This document shows, in pieces, positions 27,633-39,344 of a DNA stretch of 64,000 nucleotides (the stretch's first letter is position 1; every line of letters begins with the position of its first letter). The position numbers and the translations under genes are program-made. The notes beneath the pieces were generated by a model that was not told the DNA's origin, ran no database searches, and worked only from the letters and a program-made list of their open reading frames with translations. The stretch covers positions 33,374 to 97,373 of the forward strand of contig NHFT02000006.1 of assembly GCA_002170205.2 (NCBI GenBank), given 5' to 3'. Source of the stretch: Candidatus Pelagibacter sp. TMED118 (GTDB lineage Bacteria; Pseudomonadota; Alphaproteobacteria; Pelagibacterales; Pelagibacteraceae).

Positions 27633-29588
27633 ATGAAATATCCTGTCCTTTTACCTAATATCTTTGGTTATCCATTTACTTACAGCAGTAAAAAAAAACT
27701 TCAAATCGGTCAGTATGTAAAAGTGCCATTTGGTAAATCTCAAATGACTGGAGTAATTTGGCATAAATTCCAAGAGAATATAAAAAAAAAATTTGCAATT
27801 AAAAAAGTAATTGAGGAAATTGATGTTCCTCAATTAAATCTAAAAACTATAAAGTTTTTCGAATGGTTTTCTGAATACAACATGGTTCCCGTGGGAATGT
27901 CTTTAAAACTTCATCTTTTAAGTAATGAGGCTGTAGGAAAATTTGATCCAAAAATTTATAGGTATTTTTTAAATAGCACAATCACAAAATCTTTTGAGTT
28001 TTCTCAAGAGCAACTGGAGTCTCTAAAAAAAATGAAAAGTAAAAAGTTTGGTTTTAGAGTTCATTTACTTCAAGGAACTACAGGGTCAGGAAAAACTTTA
28101 GTTTATTTTAATTCTGTTATGGAAAAAGTAAAGAAAGGTTATCAAGCACTAATTTTATTGCCTGAAATCGGCCTAACTTTTGAATTTGAAAAAAAATTTC
28201 AAGAATTTTTTGGATTTAATCCAGCTATCTGGCATTCGGGAATTTCAAAAAAAAATAAAAAAATAATATGGAGGGGGCTAGTAGAAGGAAAAATAAAAGT
28301 TGTTATAGGTGCTCGATCTTCATTATTTTTACCATTTAAAAATTTAGGAGAAATTATAGTTGATGAGGAACATGATCAATCTTTTAAACAAGATGAAGGC
28401 GTTATTTATAATGCTAGGGATATGGCTATAGCGAGGGCGAAATTTGAAAATATTCCTATTAATTTAGTTAGTGCAGTACCCTCGGTTGAAACATTTCAAA
28501 ATGTTAAAAAAAATAAATACTCTTATTCAAGATTAATAAAAAGATACAAAAATGCCAATTTACCCAAGTATGAAATTATTAATCTAAAAAAACATAAGCC
28601 ATCAAAAAATAGTTTTATAAGCCCGCTAACGAAAGAAAAAGTTTTAAATCATCTTAAAAGTGGTGATCAAGTTTTATTTTTTATAAATAGAAGGGGTTAT
28701 TCACCTCATGTTATGTGCAAAAGTTGTTTAAAAGTATTCTCATGTTCAAATTGTTCTATTAATCTAGTTTATCATAAAAAAAAAAATAAATTATATTGCC
28801 ATTATTGTGGTTTTACCTCCGATATAGATAGAAATTGTTCAGCAGATAAAAAATGTGAATTCATTTTTAGCGGTCCGGGAGTTGAAAAAATTAGCGAGGA
28901 AGTAAATAAATTGTTCCCTAATTACAAAATACAAATATTTTCTAGCGATACAATGAATAAAAAATCTTCTAAAGAAGTATTAGAAAGAATTATAAATAAT
29001 AAAATACATATTCTTGTTGGTACTCAGTTAATTTCAAAAGGATTCCATTTTCCAAATTTAAACTGTATAGTTGTATTGGACATTGATTTGTCTACTGCAG
29101 GACATGACTTAAGAGCATCAGAAAAAAATCTTCAACTCTATCATCAATTATCTGGCAGAGCCGGTAGAGATGGAAAACCAGCCATCGTTTATTTTCAAAC
29201 TTATGATTTAAATTCTCAAATTATAAATAATATTACTAATGAAGATCCATTTGTATTCTTAGAAAATGAAATTAAAATCCGGAAAAAATTTAATTTACCC
29301 CCATTTGAAAGATTTATTAGTTTTATATTAACATCTCGAGATTTAAAGAAACTTTATAATCAATCAGTTGATTTTAAAAATTTTCTAATAAAAAATACAG
29401 AAATTAAAGTCCTAGGACCTGTCGAGGCTCCTATTTTTAAGATAAATAAAAATTATAGATATAGGATCTTATTAAGATCAACAAAATCACTAAATTTACA
29501 AAAAAAATTGACAAATTTGTTGAAAAAATTCCAGATTCAACCTGGGGTAAAACTTACAATAGATGTCGATCCTATAAGCTTCAATTAA
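27633..29588 (+). CDS. priA: Primosomal protein N' (replication restart helicase PriA), short form
   Basis: PriA reloads the replisome at stalled forks. The 651 residues include the N-terminal fork-binding region (LPNIFGYPFTY, VPFGKSQMTGVIW). Walker A GTTGSGKT is at 148-155 and the helicase box is VDEEHDQSFKQ. A zinc module with cysteine pairs (CKSCLKVFSCSNC, then CHYCGF) and the late motif GTQLISKGFHFPN plus LSGRAGRDGKP follow. E. coli PriA has about 730 residues with Walker A near 225, so roughly 75 residues are missing between the N-terminal domain and the helicase core, where the winged-helix domain lies. Confidence 0.93.
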   Translation: MKYPVLLPNIFGYPFTYSSKKKLQIGQYVKVPFGKSQMTGVIWHKFQENIKKKFAIKKVIEEIDVPQLNLKTIKFFEWFSEYNMVPVGMSLKLHLLSNEAVGKFDPKIYRYFLNSTITKSFEFSQEQLESLKKMKSKKFGFRVHLLQGTTGSGKTLVYFNSVMEKVKKGYQALILLPEIGLTFEFEKKFQEFFGFNPAIWHSGISKKNKKIIWRGLVEGKIKVVIGARSSLFLPFKNLGEIIVDEEHDQSFKQDEGVIYNARDMAIARAKFENIPINLVSAVPSVETFQNVKKNKYSYSRLIKRYKNANLPKYEIINLKKHKPSKNSFISPLTKEKVLNHLKSGDQVLFFINRRGYSPHVMCKSCLKVFSCSNCSINLVYHKKKNKLYCHYCGFTSDIDRNCSADKKCEFIFSGPGVEKISEEVNKLFPNYKIQIFSSDTMNKKSSKEVLERIINNKIHILVGTQLISKGFHFPNLNCIVVLDIDLSTAGHDLRASEKNLQLYHQLSGRAGRDGKPAIVYFQTYDLNSQIINNITNEDPFVFLENEIKIRKKFNLPPFERFISFILTSRDLKKLYNQSVDFKNFLIKNTEIKVLGPVEAPIFKINKNYRYRILLRSTKSLNLQKKLTNLLKKFQIQPGVKLTIDVDPISFN

Positions 29589-29686
29589 AAGGTATTTAAT
29601 ATAAAAATTAGTAAATCTGTCTCTTGAAGCCTAAAATTACTTATGTTATTTAAACTCAATTTTTTTATCATATAAGGATATTTAAG

Positions 29687-30241
29687 GTGACTAAATCTAC
29701 ACATTCATTATCAGTAAATAATAGTTACTCCCAGGCACTTTACGAACTTGTTGAAGAGGAGAAATCAATTGAACAAGTAGAGAAAGAAGCTGGGTCAATT
29801 ATAAAACTAATATCAGAAAGTCCTGAATTTAATAATCTAATAAAAGATCCGAGGAATACTCAAACTGAACAAACTAATGTAATAAGTATAATATGTGAAA
29901 ATTACAAAATAAATATAACGTTTATTAAATTCTTAAAATTTTTAATTTCAAAAAGAAGATTTTTCTTTTTAGATAAAATTTTAAAAGATTTTTTAAGCAT
30001 TTGTTCAATTAAAAGAGGTGAAATTTTAGCAAGGCTTACAGCAGCCAAGGAACTTTCAAATCTAGAATTAGAGAATATTAAAAATAGTTTAAAAGAAAAC
30101 TTTGGTTCAAATCTTAAATTAAAATTTATACATGATCCAAGTTTACTTGGTGGTCTAATAATACAAATAGGAAGTATTATGATTGATACTTCTATAAAAA
30201 ATAAATTGAAGCAAATAGAAAATAACATGGTAGAGGCATAA
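29687..30241 (+). CDS. atpH: ATP synthase F1 delta subunit
   Basis: The delta subunit joins F1 to the peripheral stalk. The protein has 184 residues, with the delta/OSCP features YSQALYELVEEE near the N-terminus and the C-terminal signature DPSLLGGLIIQIGSIMID. The start is GTG at 29687, with AAGG-type complementarity just upstream. It opens the F1 operon atpHAGDC; the F0 genes are not here, as expected in alphaproteobacteria where they form a separate cluster. Confidence 0.94.
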   Translation: MTKSTHSLSVNNSYSQALYELVEEEKSIEQVEKEAGSIIKLISESPEFNNLIKDPRNTQTEQTNVISIICENYKINITFIKFLKFLISKRRFFFLDKILKDFLSICSIKRGEILARLTAAKELSNLELENIKNSLKENFGSNLKLKFIHDPSLLGGLIIQIGSIMIDTSIKNKLKQIENNMVEA

Positions 30242-31774
30242 ATGGAAATTAATCCTTCAGAAGTAACTAAAATATTAAAAGAACAAATAAAAAAAGTCGG
30301 GGACAAAGCCGAAGTATCTGAGGTTGGGCAGGTTCTATCTGTTGGGGATGGTATTGCACGTATTTATGGACTAGATAACGTTCAGGCAGGAGAAATGGTT
30401 CAGTTTTCCGATGGTTCAAAGGGAATGGCACTTAATTTAGAAAGTGACAATGTTGGTGTTGTAATTTTTGGAGACGATAGAGCTATTAAGGAAGGGGATA
30501 CAGTAAAAAGAACAGGTGCAATTGTTGATGTACCAATCGGTAAAGAATTGTTAGGTAGAGTTGTTGATGCATTAGGGAATCCTATAGATGGAAAAGGGAC
30601 ATTGGATAAGTCACTCAAGAGAAATAGAGTTGAAGTCAAAGCTCCAGGCATAATTCCAAGAAAATCTGTTAGTGAACCAATGCAAACAGGATTGAAGGCA
30701 ATTGACAGCTTAATTCCTGTAGGAAGAGGTCAAAGAGAACTTATTATTGGCGATAGGCAGACTGGAAAAACTGCAGTTGCTATTGATACTATTATAAATC
30801 AAAAAAAGGTTAATGAGTCTAATGATGAAACCAAAAAATTGTACTGTATCTATGTTGCAGTAGGTCAAAAAAGATCTACCGTAGCACAAATTGTTAAAAC
30901 TTTAGAAGACGCTGGTGCAATGGAATATACAACGATTGTATCTGCTACAGCGTCAGATTCAGCTCCTTTGCAGTTTTTGGCTCCATACACGGGTTGTACA
31001 ATGGGAGAATATTTCAGAGACAATGGGATGCACGCATTAATAATCTATGATGATCTTTCCAAACAAGCAGTGGCTTATAGACAAATGTCTTTGCTTTTAA
31101 GAAGACCCCCGGGAAGAGAAGCTTATCCTGGTGATGTTTTTTATCTTCACAGCAGATTACTTGAGAGAGCTGCGAAACTAAATGATGATAATGGAGGTGG
31201 CTCTTTAACCGCTTTACCAATAATTGAAACTCAAGCTGGTGACGTATCAGCTTATATACCTACAAACGTAATTTCAATTACAGATGGCCAAATATTCTTA
31301 GGAACAGAGATATTTAACCAAGGAATAAGACCTGCTATTAACGTTGGATTGTCTGTATCAAGAGTTGGTTCTGCTGCTCAAACGAAAGCGATGAAAAAAG
31401 TAGCTGGATCAATAAAGTTAGAACTAGCTCAATATAGGGAAATGGCTGCTTTTGCTCAATTTGGATCTGATCTTGATGCATCAACCCAACAATTACTTAA
31501 TAGAGGGTCCAAATTAACAGAATTATTAAAACAAAAACAATATTCTCCTATGACAGTTGAGGAACAAGTAATTTCAATATTCTGTGGAGTTAAGGGATTT
31601 TTGGATGATGTAGACTTGAAAAATATTGCTGAATTTGAAAATAAAATTCTTGAAAAATGTCGAAATGAAAATACCGAAATATTAGACTCAATTAGAGCTT
31701 CTGGAAAATTGGATGATGAAAATGAAAAAAAATTGTCTGAATTAATCACAAATTTAAAATCTAGTATAAAATAA
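30242..31774 (+). CDS. atpA: ATP synthase F1 alpha subunit
   Basis: This is the regulatory nucleotide-binding subunit of F1. The 510 residues have the P-loop [13 protein letters not shown] at about 170-182, the [16 protein letters not shown]alker B region and the ATPase alpha signature near [23 protein letters not shown]. It follows atpH without a gap and precedes atpG by two bases. Confidence 0.98.
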   Translation: MEINPSEVTKILKEQIKKVGDKAEVSEVGQVLSVGDGIARIYGLDNVQAGEMVQFSDGSKGMALNLESDNVGVVIFGDDRAIKEGDTVKRTGAIVDVPIGKELLGRVVDALGNPIDGKGTLDKSLKRNRVEVKAPGIIPRKSVSEPMQTGLKAIDSLIPVGRGQRELIIGDRQTGKTAVAIDTIINQKKVNESNDETKKLYCIYVAVGQKRSTVAQIVKTLEDAGAMEYTTIVSATASDSAPLQFLAPYTGCTMGEYFRDNGMHALIIYDDLSKQAVAYRQMSLLLRRPPGREAYPGDVFYLHSRLLERAAKLNDDNGGGSLTALPIIETQAGDVSAYIPTNVISITDGQIFLGTEIFNQGIRPAINVGLSVSRVGSAAQTKAMKKVAGSIKLELAQYREMAAFAQFGSDLDASTQQLLNRGSKLTELLKQKQYSPMTVEEQVISIFCGVKGFLDDVDLKNIAEFENKILEKCRNENTEILDSIRASGKLDDENEKKLSELITNLKSSIK

Positions 31775-31776
31775 TA

Positions 31777-34084
<2,308 letters not shown>

Positions 34085-34085
<1 letters not shown>

Positions 34086-34477
34086 TGAGCGAAGAATACA
34101 AGTTAGAAATTGTAAATCCTGAATCAGCTTTTTTTTCTAGTGAAAGTGTGACAGAAACTGTCATACCTGCTTACGAGGGAGAAATAGGAATACTGAAGGA
34201 TCATATTCCAATGATTTCATTTTTAAAACCAGGAATTATAAAAGTGTCCTCTCAAAGTGGAGGAAAAAATTTTTATGTTGAAGATGGCATTGTAGAATTT
34301 AAAGATAATTTATTATCTATATTAACTAGCTCAATATTTGATTTAGAGAATTACGATAAATCTTTAATTAATGAGAATTTAAAGAATGCTGAAAAAGAAT
34401 TAGGAAATCAAAATTTAAATGACCAATCGAGGTATTTACTATCTCAAAAAGTTGATGTGCTAAAATCTATAAGTTAA
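34085..34477 (+). CDS. atpC: ATP synthase F1 epsilon subunit
   Basis: Epsilon couples rotation and can inhibit ATP hydrolysis. The 130 residues have the N-terminal beta-sandwich with the family segment GEIGILKDHIPMISFLKPG, then a helical C-terminus. Its TAA stop overlaps the stop of the convergent rppH gene by four bases, leaving no space for a terminator between the two operons. Confidence 0.94.
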
Positions 34478-34959
34478 TAGTATAACTTCATTAATTCTTT
34501 TTGTAGTATTTTATACACATCAAGTTTAAAGTGAACTACGACATTTGTTAATTCATTTATTTTAATCCATTTCCATTCTAAGAATTCTGGTTTTTTTGTT
34601 TTAATATTAATTTCTTTGTCATTCCCATTAAACTTAAAAACAAACCACTTCTGAATTTGCCCTTTATATTTACCTCGCCATATAATTCCTAATAAATAAT
34701 CTGGCAATAAATATGAGGTAAAATCTTTAATCTCTTTTATTAATGTTACATTTTTGATACTAGTTTCTTCCTCTAATTCTCTTAATGCGGCATCATAAAA
34801 ATTTTCTCCGTTGTCTACTCCACCTTGTGGCATTTGCCAAAAATCCTTTGGGTTATCAATTCTTTTTGCGACAAAAACCTTGTTATCACTGTTTAGTACA
34901 ACTATTCCAACGCCAGTTCTCAAAGGCAAATTTTTAAATTTGCTTAACATTCTATCCAT
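34474..34959 (-). CDS. rppH: RNA pyrophosphohydrolase (Nudix)
   Basis: RppH removes pyrophosphate from 5' triphosphate RNA, starting mRNA decay. The 161 residues contain the Nudix box, GGVDNGENFYDAALRELEEE, at about 43-62, preceded by WQMPQGG as in RppH (formerly NudH or YgdP). It is the last gene of the rplU-to-rppH operon and overlaps ctpA by eight bases. Confidence 0.93.
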   Translation of the reverse strand: MDRMLSKFKNLPLRTGVGIVVLNSDNKVFVAKRIDNPKDFWQMPQGGVDNGENFYDAALRELEEETSIKNVTLIKEIKDFTSYLLPDYLLGIIWRGKYKGQIQKWFVFKFNGNDKEINIKTKKPEFLEWKWIKINELTNVVVHFKLDVYKILQKELMKLYY

Positions 34960-36094
34960 TTAAAAGTTTAATAGCATACTTTAATTGATTATCGGTTTCT
35001 GTATTAATTATAAAATCTTCGTTATCTTCTTCGACCTCTATATCTGGAATGACACCCACCTCAGAAATAGATTCACCAGATGGTAAATAGTATTTTGAAA
35101 CAGTTAATCTTATTGCACCATCATTGTTTAGAGGTATAATTGATTGAACTGAACCTTTCCCATACGATCTATTTCCGATTAATATTGCTCTTTTGTGATC
35201 TTTTAAAGAACCAGCTAGTATTTCGGATGCAGATGCTGAACCATAATTAATTAAAACCAATAAAGTGTTACCATTTAATATATCGCCTTTTTTTGCAAAC
35301 CATTTCCTATTTTCATTATCTTTCCTTCCTTTAGTTGAAACAATTTCGCCATTATCTAAAAAGAAATCAGATATTTTAATAGCTTGTGAAAGAAGTCCTC
35401 CAGGATTATTTCTTAAATCTAAAATATAATGTTTAATATCTTTATTTTTTTTAAATTTATTAATTATTTTTTTTATTTGCCCGTCACTATTGTCGTTAAA
35501 AGATGTGAGTCTTAGATATCCAATATTTTTATCTTTGACCTCTGATTTTACTGAGGCAACTTCAATTATTTCTCTTGTTATTTTAAATGTTAAAGCTTTT
35601 TTCAATCCCCTTCTTCTTACAGTAATCTCTAAATCGGTACCAACTGGCCCTCTCATTAAATCAACAGCCTCAGACAAGGACTTACCTTGCACTTGGGTAT
35701 CGTTTATTTTAACAATATAATCCCCAGGTTTTAAACCAACTTTAGATGCAGGAGAATTGTCTATTGGAGAAATTACTTTTATTACACCCGCCTCCATACT
35801 TACCTCAATCCCAAGACCCCCAAATTCTCCACTTGTCTCAGTTGCCATATTTTTAAACATTTCAGGAGACATATATGAAGAATAAGGGTCTAGAGATTGC
35901 AATACTCCGTTTATCGCTGCATCTATAGCTTCACTTTGATTAACTTCATCAACATATTGATTATTTATTTTATTGAGAACTTCGCTAAATGTATCTATTT
36001 TCTCGTAGATACTTTCAACTGCTTCTGCAAAAGAGCTTATTGTAAAAAGAAGCAAGAAAAAAAAAATTTTTATTTTTTTTACATTATTTATCAT
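34952..36094 (-). CDS. ctpA: Carboxy-terminal processing peptidase (S41)
   Basis: This is a periplasmic serine protease of the CtpA/Prc family. The start at 36094 (ATGA overlap with rsfS) gives a signal peptide (KIKIFFFLLLFTISSFAEA) and 380 residues; an upstream in-frame start at 36130 would place 12 polar residues before it and is less likely. A PDZ domain spans about 85-170 (GLGIEV, SPASKVGLKPGD). The catalytic Ser288 is in GSASASE and Lys313 in YGKGSVQ. Targets are unknown; cell-envelope proteins or peptidoglycan hydrolases are usual. Confidence 0.93.
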   Translation of the reverse strand: MINNVKKIKIFFFLLLFTISSFAEAVESIYEKIDTFSEVLNKINNQYVDEVNQSEAIDAAINGVLQSLDPYSSYMSPEMFKNMATETSGEFGGLGIEVSMEAGVIKVISPIDNSPASKVGLKPGDYIVKINDTQVQGKSLSEAVDLMRGPVGTDLEITVRRRGLKKALTFKITREIIEVASVKSEVKDKNIGYLRLTSFNDNSDGQIKKIINKFKKNKDIKHYILDLRNNPGGLLSQAIKISDFFLDNGEIVSTKGRKDNENRKWFAKKGDILNGNTLLVLINYGSASASEILAGSLKDHKRAILIGNRSYGKGSVQSIIPLNNDGAIRLTVSKYYLPSGESISEVGVIPDIEVEEDNEDFIINTETDNQLKYAIKLLNG

Positions 36095-36447
36095 ATAATT
36101 ATTTTTTCCTTTGGTATTATTTCTGACCATATTTTTTCTAATTCATAAAATTTTCTTTTTTCAGGATTAAATATATGCACTATTAAGTCAATACCATCCA
36201 CTAATTTCCAATCATTACTATTTATCCCCTCAATTTTTGACTCAACTATACCTTGGCGTTTAAATTCATCTAGAACTTGTTCAGACAATGATTGTATATG
36301 TCTAGAGGAAGTTCCGCTGGCAATAATCATAAAATCAGCAACTGATGACTTTCCCTCTAAATCAATTGCCACAATGTCAGATGCTTTATTATTATCTAGT
36401 GTTTTTATGATTTTATCTTTTAAATTCAAGTTTTGTCCAAAATTCAA
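36091..36447 (-). CDS. rsfS: Ribosomal silencing factor RsfS
   Basis: RsfS (Iojap family) binds L14 on the 50S subunit and blocks subunit joining in stationary phase. In the 118 residues the family segments are DIVAIDLEGKSSVADFMIIASGTSSRH and the later DWKLVDGIDLIVHIFNPEKRKFYELEKIW pattern. It is followed directly by ctpA; rlmH and an EnvC-type gene, which often separate them in other alphaproteobacteria, are missing. Confidence 0.93.
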   Translation of the reverse strand: MNFGQNLNLKDKIIKTLDNNKASDIVAIDLEGKSSVADFMIIASGTSSRHIQSLSEQVLDEFKRQGIVESKIEGINSNDWKLVDGIDLIVHIFNPEKRKFYELEKIWSEIIPKEKIII

Positions 36448-36457
36448 ATTTACCTTA

Positions 36458-36985
36458 TCAAAAATTTCTCAATTTTGAAGATGAAATATTAACCTTATTA
36501 AAGTTAATAAAATCAAAAGTTTTTTTCCCCATATCTCTAAAAGCTACTGAATTAAGGGACTTGGCCTTATAACCGTTTCTGTCAAATACTAGAATTTTAG
36601 ACTTTTTACATATGTCTTTCCATTTATACCATTTATGGAAATTAATTAAATTATCTGCCCCAATTATAAAAAATAATTCAGAATTATTGAACCTTTTTTT
36701 TAATAAATTTATCAATTTAACGGTTTTGTTGGATCTCAATTCTTTCTCAAAATATTTAATATTTATATATTTTTTTTTTAATGAAATTTTTTTTGATAAA
36801 TAAATTCTTTTTTTTAAAGTGAACTTACATTTTTTCTTAAATGGATTTTTGTTTGTTATTGCCCATATTATACTGTCAAGTTTATACAATTTTCTTGCTT
36901 CAATAGAAATTTTGATATGCCCATCATGAGGAGGGTCAAATGATCCACCTAAAATACCTAATTTATTTATTTTAATTTTGCTCAA
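36458..36985 (-). CDS. nadD: Nicotinate-nucleotide adenylyltransferase
   Basis: NadD makes deamido-NAD from nicotinate mononucleotide and ATP. The N-terminal LGILGGSFDPPHDGHIKIS holds the nucleotidyltransferase HxGH motif, and FIIGADNLINFHKW is typical. At 175 residues the protein stops right after the ISSSKLRN motif, so the last short helices found in most NadD proteins (about 190-215 residues) are gone. The start is TTG at 36985, two bases from the proA stop; the initiator context is otherwise weak. Confidence 0.9.
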   Translation of the reverse strand: MSKIKINKLGILGGSFDPPHDGHIKISIEARKLYKLDSIIWAITNKNPFKKKCKFTLKKRIYLSKKISLKKKYINIKYFEKELRSNKTVKLINLLKKRFNNSELFFIIGADNLINFHKWYKWKDICKKSKILVFDRNGYKAKSLNSVAFRDMGKKTFDFINFNKVNISSSKLRNF

Positions 36986-36986
36986 A

Positions 36987-38237
36987 TTACTCTCTTATTT
37001 GACCTGATCCAAAAATCTCGTATTTATAACTAACCAACTGATTTAATCCAACTGGTCCTCTTGGCGGAAGTTTGTTAGTAGAAATTCCAACTTCGCCCCC
37101 AAAACCAAACTCACCACCATCAGCAAATTGAGTTGATGAATTGTGAATTGCTATAGAGCTTTTTACTCTTTTCATAAATAGATTTGCATTTTTTCTGTTT
37201 TTTGTAATTATCGCATCAGTGTGCATAGTTCCATATCTATTTATATGATCTATTGCCTCGCTCAAATTTTTTACTGACTTTACTGCAATTTCGGCTGATA
37301 AATACTCTTTACCCCAATCACTTAAATTTGCTCTCTTAGTTTTACCTTTATAAATTTTTTGAATTTTTTTATCGGCATAAATTATACAATTTTTTGCCTC
37401 TAATCTTTTTAATATTGGGTTGGTATATTTTTTTAAAACTTTCTCGTGAATTAACAGAGTTTCTGTTGCTCCACAAATACTTGTATTTCTCATTTTAGCG
37501 TTAGTTACAACTTTCTGAGCCATTTTTAAATCTGCATATTTATCAATATAAGTATGACAAACGCCCTCTAAATGACCGATGACTGGAATTTTTGAAAAAT
37601 CTTGAACAGTTTTAACTAAACCTTTACCGCCCCGTGGAATAATTACATCAATATAATTTTTCATATTAGATAACATTAATCGAACTATTTTTCTACTTTT
37701 GTATTTGATAAACTGAACGTAATTAACATTAATGTTATAAAACTTTAATGCTTTACGAAAAAGCTCAGAAATTAATTTATTACTGTAATAAGCCTCCGAT
37801 CCGCCTTTTAAAATAACACAATTACCAGATTTAAAGCACAGGCAGGACACGTCTGAAGTTACATTCGGTCTGCTCTCGTAAATCACGCCAATCACCCCTA
37901 AAGGAACTGTGACCCTTTTCATTTTTAATCCATTAGGTCTTTTCCATTTCTTTAATGTAACATTCACAGGATCTTTCAATTTAGAAATCTGCCTAATATT
38001 TAAAATGATGTCTTTAATTTTTTTTTCGTTTAATTCGAGCCTTTTTATCATGTTGTCTCTCAAACCGTTTTTTTTCGCATTAAAAATATCTTTTTTGTTA
38101 TTCGACAAAATTTTAAGCTTATTTCTTCTCATTAAGTAAGCAAATTTAAGAAGTACTTTATTCTTAATTTTATTATCAACAATTTGGTTACTCGCTTTTT
38201 TTGCCCTTTTACATAACTTAATCAATTCGTTCTTCAT
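36987..38237 (-). CDS. proA: Gamma-glutamyl phosphate reductase
   Basis: ProA reduces glutamyl-5-phosphate to glutamate semialdehyde in proline synthesis. The 416 residues are an aldehyde-dehydrogenase-fold enzyme with VPLGVIGVIYESRPNVT, the catalytic cysteine in NTSICGATETLL, and the C-terminal EFGFGGEVGISTNKLPPRGP signature. It immediately follows proB in the same operon. Confidence 0.97.
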   Translation of the reverse strand: MKNELIKLCKRAKKASNQIVDNKIKNKVLLKFAYLMRRNKLKILSNNKKDIFNAKKNGLRDNMIKRLELNEKKIKDIILNIRQISKLKDPVNVTLKKWKRPNGLKMKRVTVPLGVIGVIYESRPNVTSDVSCLCFKSGNCVILKGGSEAYYSNKLISELFRKALKFYNINVNYVQFIKYKSRKIVRLMLSNMKNYIDVIIPRGGKGLVKTVQDFSKIPVIGHLEGVCHTYIDKYADLKMAQKVVTNAKMRNTSICGATETLLIHEKVLKKYTNPILKRLEAKNCIIYADKKIQKIYKGKTKRANLSDWGKEYLSAEIAVKSVKNLSEAIDHINRYGTMHTDAIITKNRKNANLFMKRVKSSIAIHNSSTQFADGGEFGFGGEVGISTNKLPPRGPVGLNQLVSYKYEIFGSGQIRE

Positions 38238-39344
38238 TTATATTTCCACCATATCATCTTTATGAATAACTTCTGACTTAGAAACATATCCTAACAAATC
38301 TTTAATTTTATTTGAATGTTGACCTTGAATTTTTTTTATTTCTACCGAACTAAACGAACTTAATCCTCTAGCATACTCTTTATTATTCTTATCTAATATT
38401 CTTATATGGTCTCCTTTAATAAATTGACCATTAACTTTTTTTATTCCTGTGGCTAAAAGGCTTTTACCTTTTTTTAGTGCTTGGACAGCTCCATCGTCGA
38501 TTACTAAGTCTCCCTTTGGTGAAATTGAGCTTATAATCCACTTTTTCCTTGCATGTAATTTTGAAACCTTTGGCAAGAACCATGTACCCTTATTTGTTTT
38601 ATCAATATTTAGGATTGGCCTAAACATCAAACCATTTGCAATAATCATATTGCACCCGGAGTTTTGGCAAATTTTAGCAGCCTCGATTTTAGTTACCATA
38701 CCCCCGGTACCATGTTCACCAATACTTTTAGTTGCGATCTTTTTGATATTTGAGTCGATGTTATTTATGACCTCAATTAATTTTGCATTTTTATTAATCT
38801 TAGGATTCGATGAATACAAACCATCCACATCTGAAAGTAAAATTAAACAATCAGATGCTAATATTTGTGCAACTCTTGATGCTAATCTATCATTATCTCC
38901 ATACTTTATTTCAGAGGTGGCAATACTATCATTTTCATTAACTATTGGAATGTAATCAAGATCAAATAGATTTTCGAAAGTTCTTTTAGCATTTATAGCC
39001 CTTCGTCTTTGCTCGGTGTCCTCTAAAGTAATTAATATTTGGGATAAATTAATCCTATATTTATAAAAAACATTTTTATATAAATTCATTAATTCAATTT
39101 GACCGATTGAGGCAACAGCTTGACTTTTATCAAGTTTAATACTTTTCTTGTTGATTTTTAGCTTTTCACATCCTAAAGCGATAGCACCAGAACTTACTAT
39201 TACAATATTTTTTTTTTGTTTTTTTAGATATTTAATATCCAGAGCGAATTTTTCCAGCCATTTAGACCTTATTTTTTTTTTTTTATCAATTAAAAGAGAT
39301 GAACCAACTTTAATTACTATTGTTTTATAATTTTTAAGATACAT
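38238..39344 (-). CDS. proB: Glutamate 5-kinase
   Basis: ProB phosphorylates glutamate as the first proline-specific step and is normally inhibited by proline. The 368 residues have the amino-acid-kinase domain (IVIKVGSSLL, VSSGAIALG, NENDSIATSEI, GTGGMVTKIEAA). A C-terminal PUA domain runs from about 275 (KGDLVIDDGAVQALK, GDHIRILD). It overlaps the end of obgE by 11 bases. Confidence 0.97.
   Translation of the reverse strand: MYLKNYKTIVIKVGSSLLIDKKKKIRSKWLEKFALDIKYLKKQKKNIVIVSSGAIALGCEKLKINKKSIKLDKSQAVASIGQIELMNLYKNVFYKYRINLSQILITLEDTEQRRRAINAKRTFENLFDLDYIPIVNENDSIATSEIKYGDNDRLASRVAQILASDCLILLSDVDGLYSSNPKINKNAKLIEVINNIDSNIKKIATKSIGEHGTGGMVTKIEAAKICQNSGCNMIIANGLMFRPILNIDKTNKGTWFLPKVSKLHARKKWIISSISPKGDLVIDDGAVQALKKGKSLLATGIKKVNGQFIKGDHIRILDKNNKEYARGLSSFSSVEIKKIQGQHSNKIKDLLGYVSKSEVIHKDDMVEI

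Noticed and set aside
29902..30306. Minus-strand open frame of 134 residues over atpH
   Set aside because: It is antisense to atpH and the start of atpA and has no family features.
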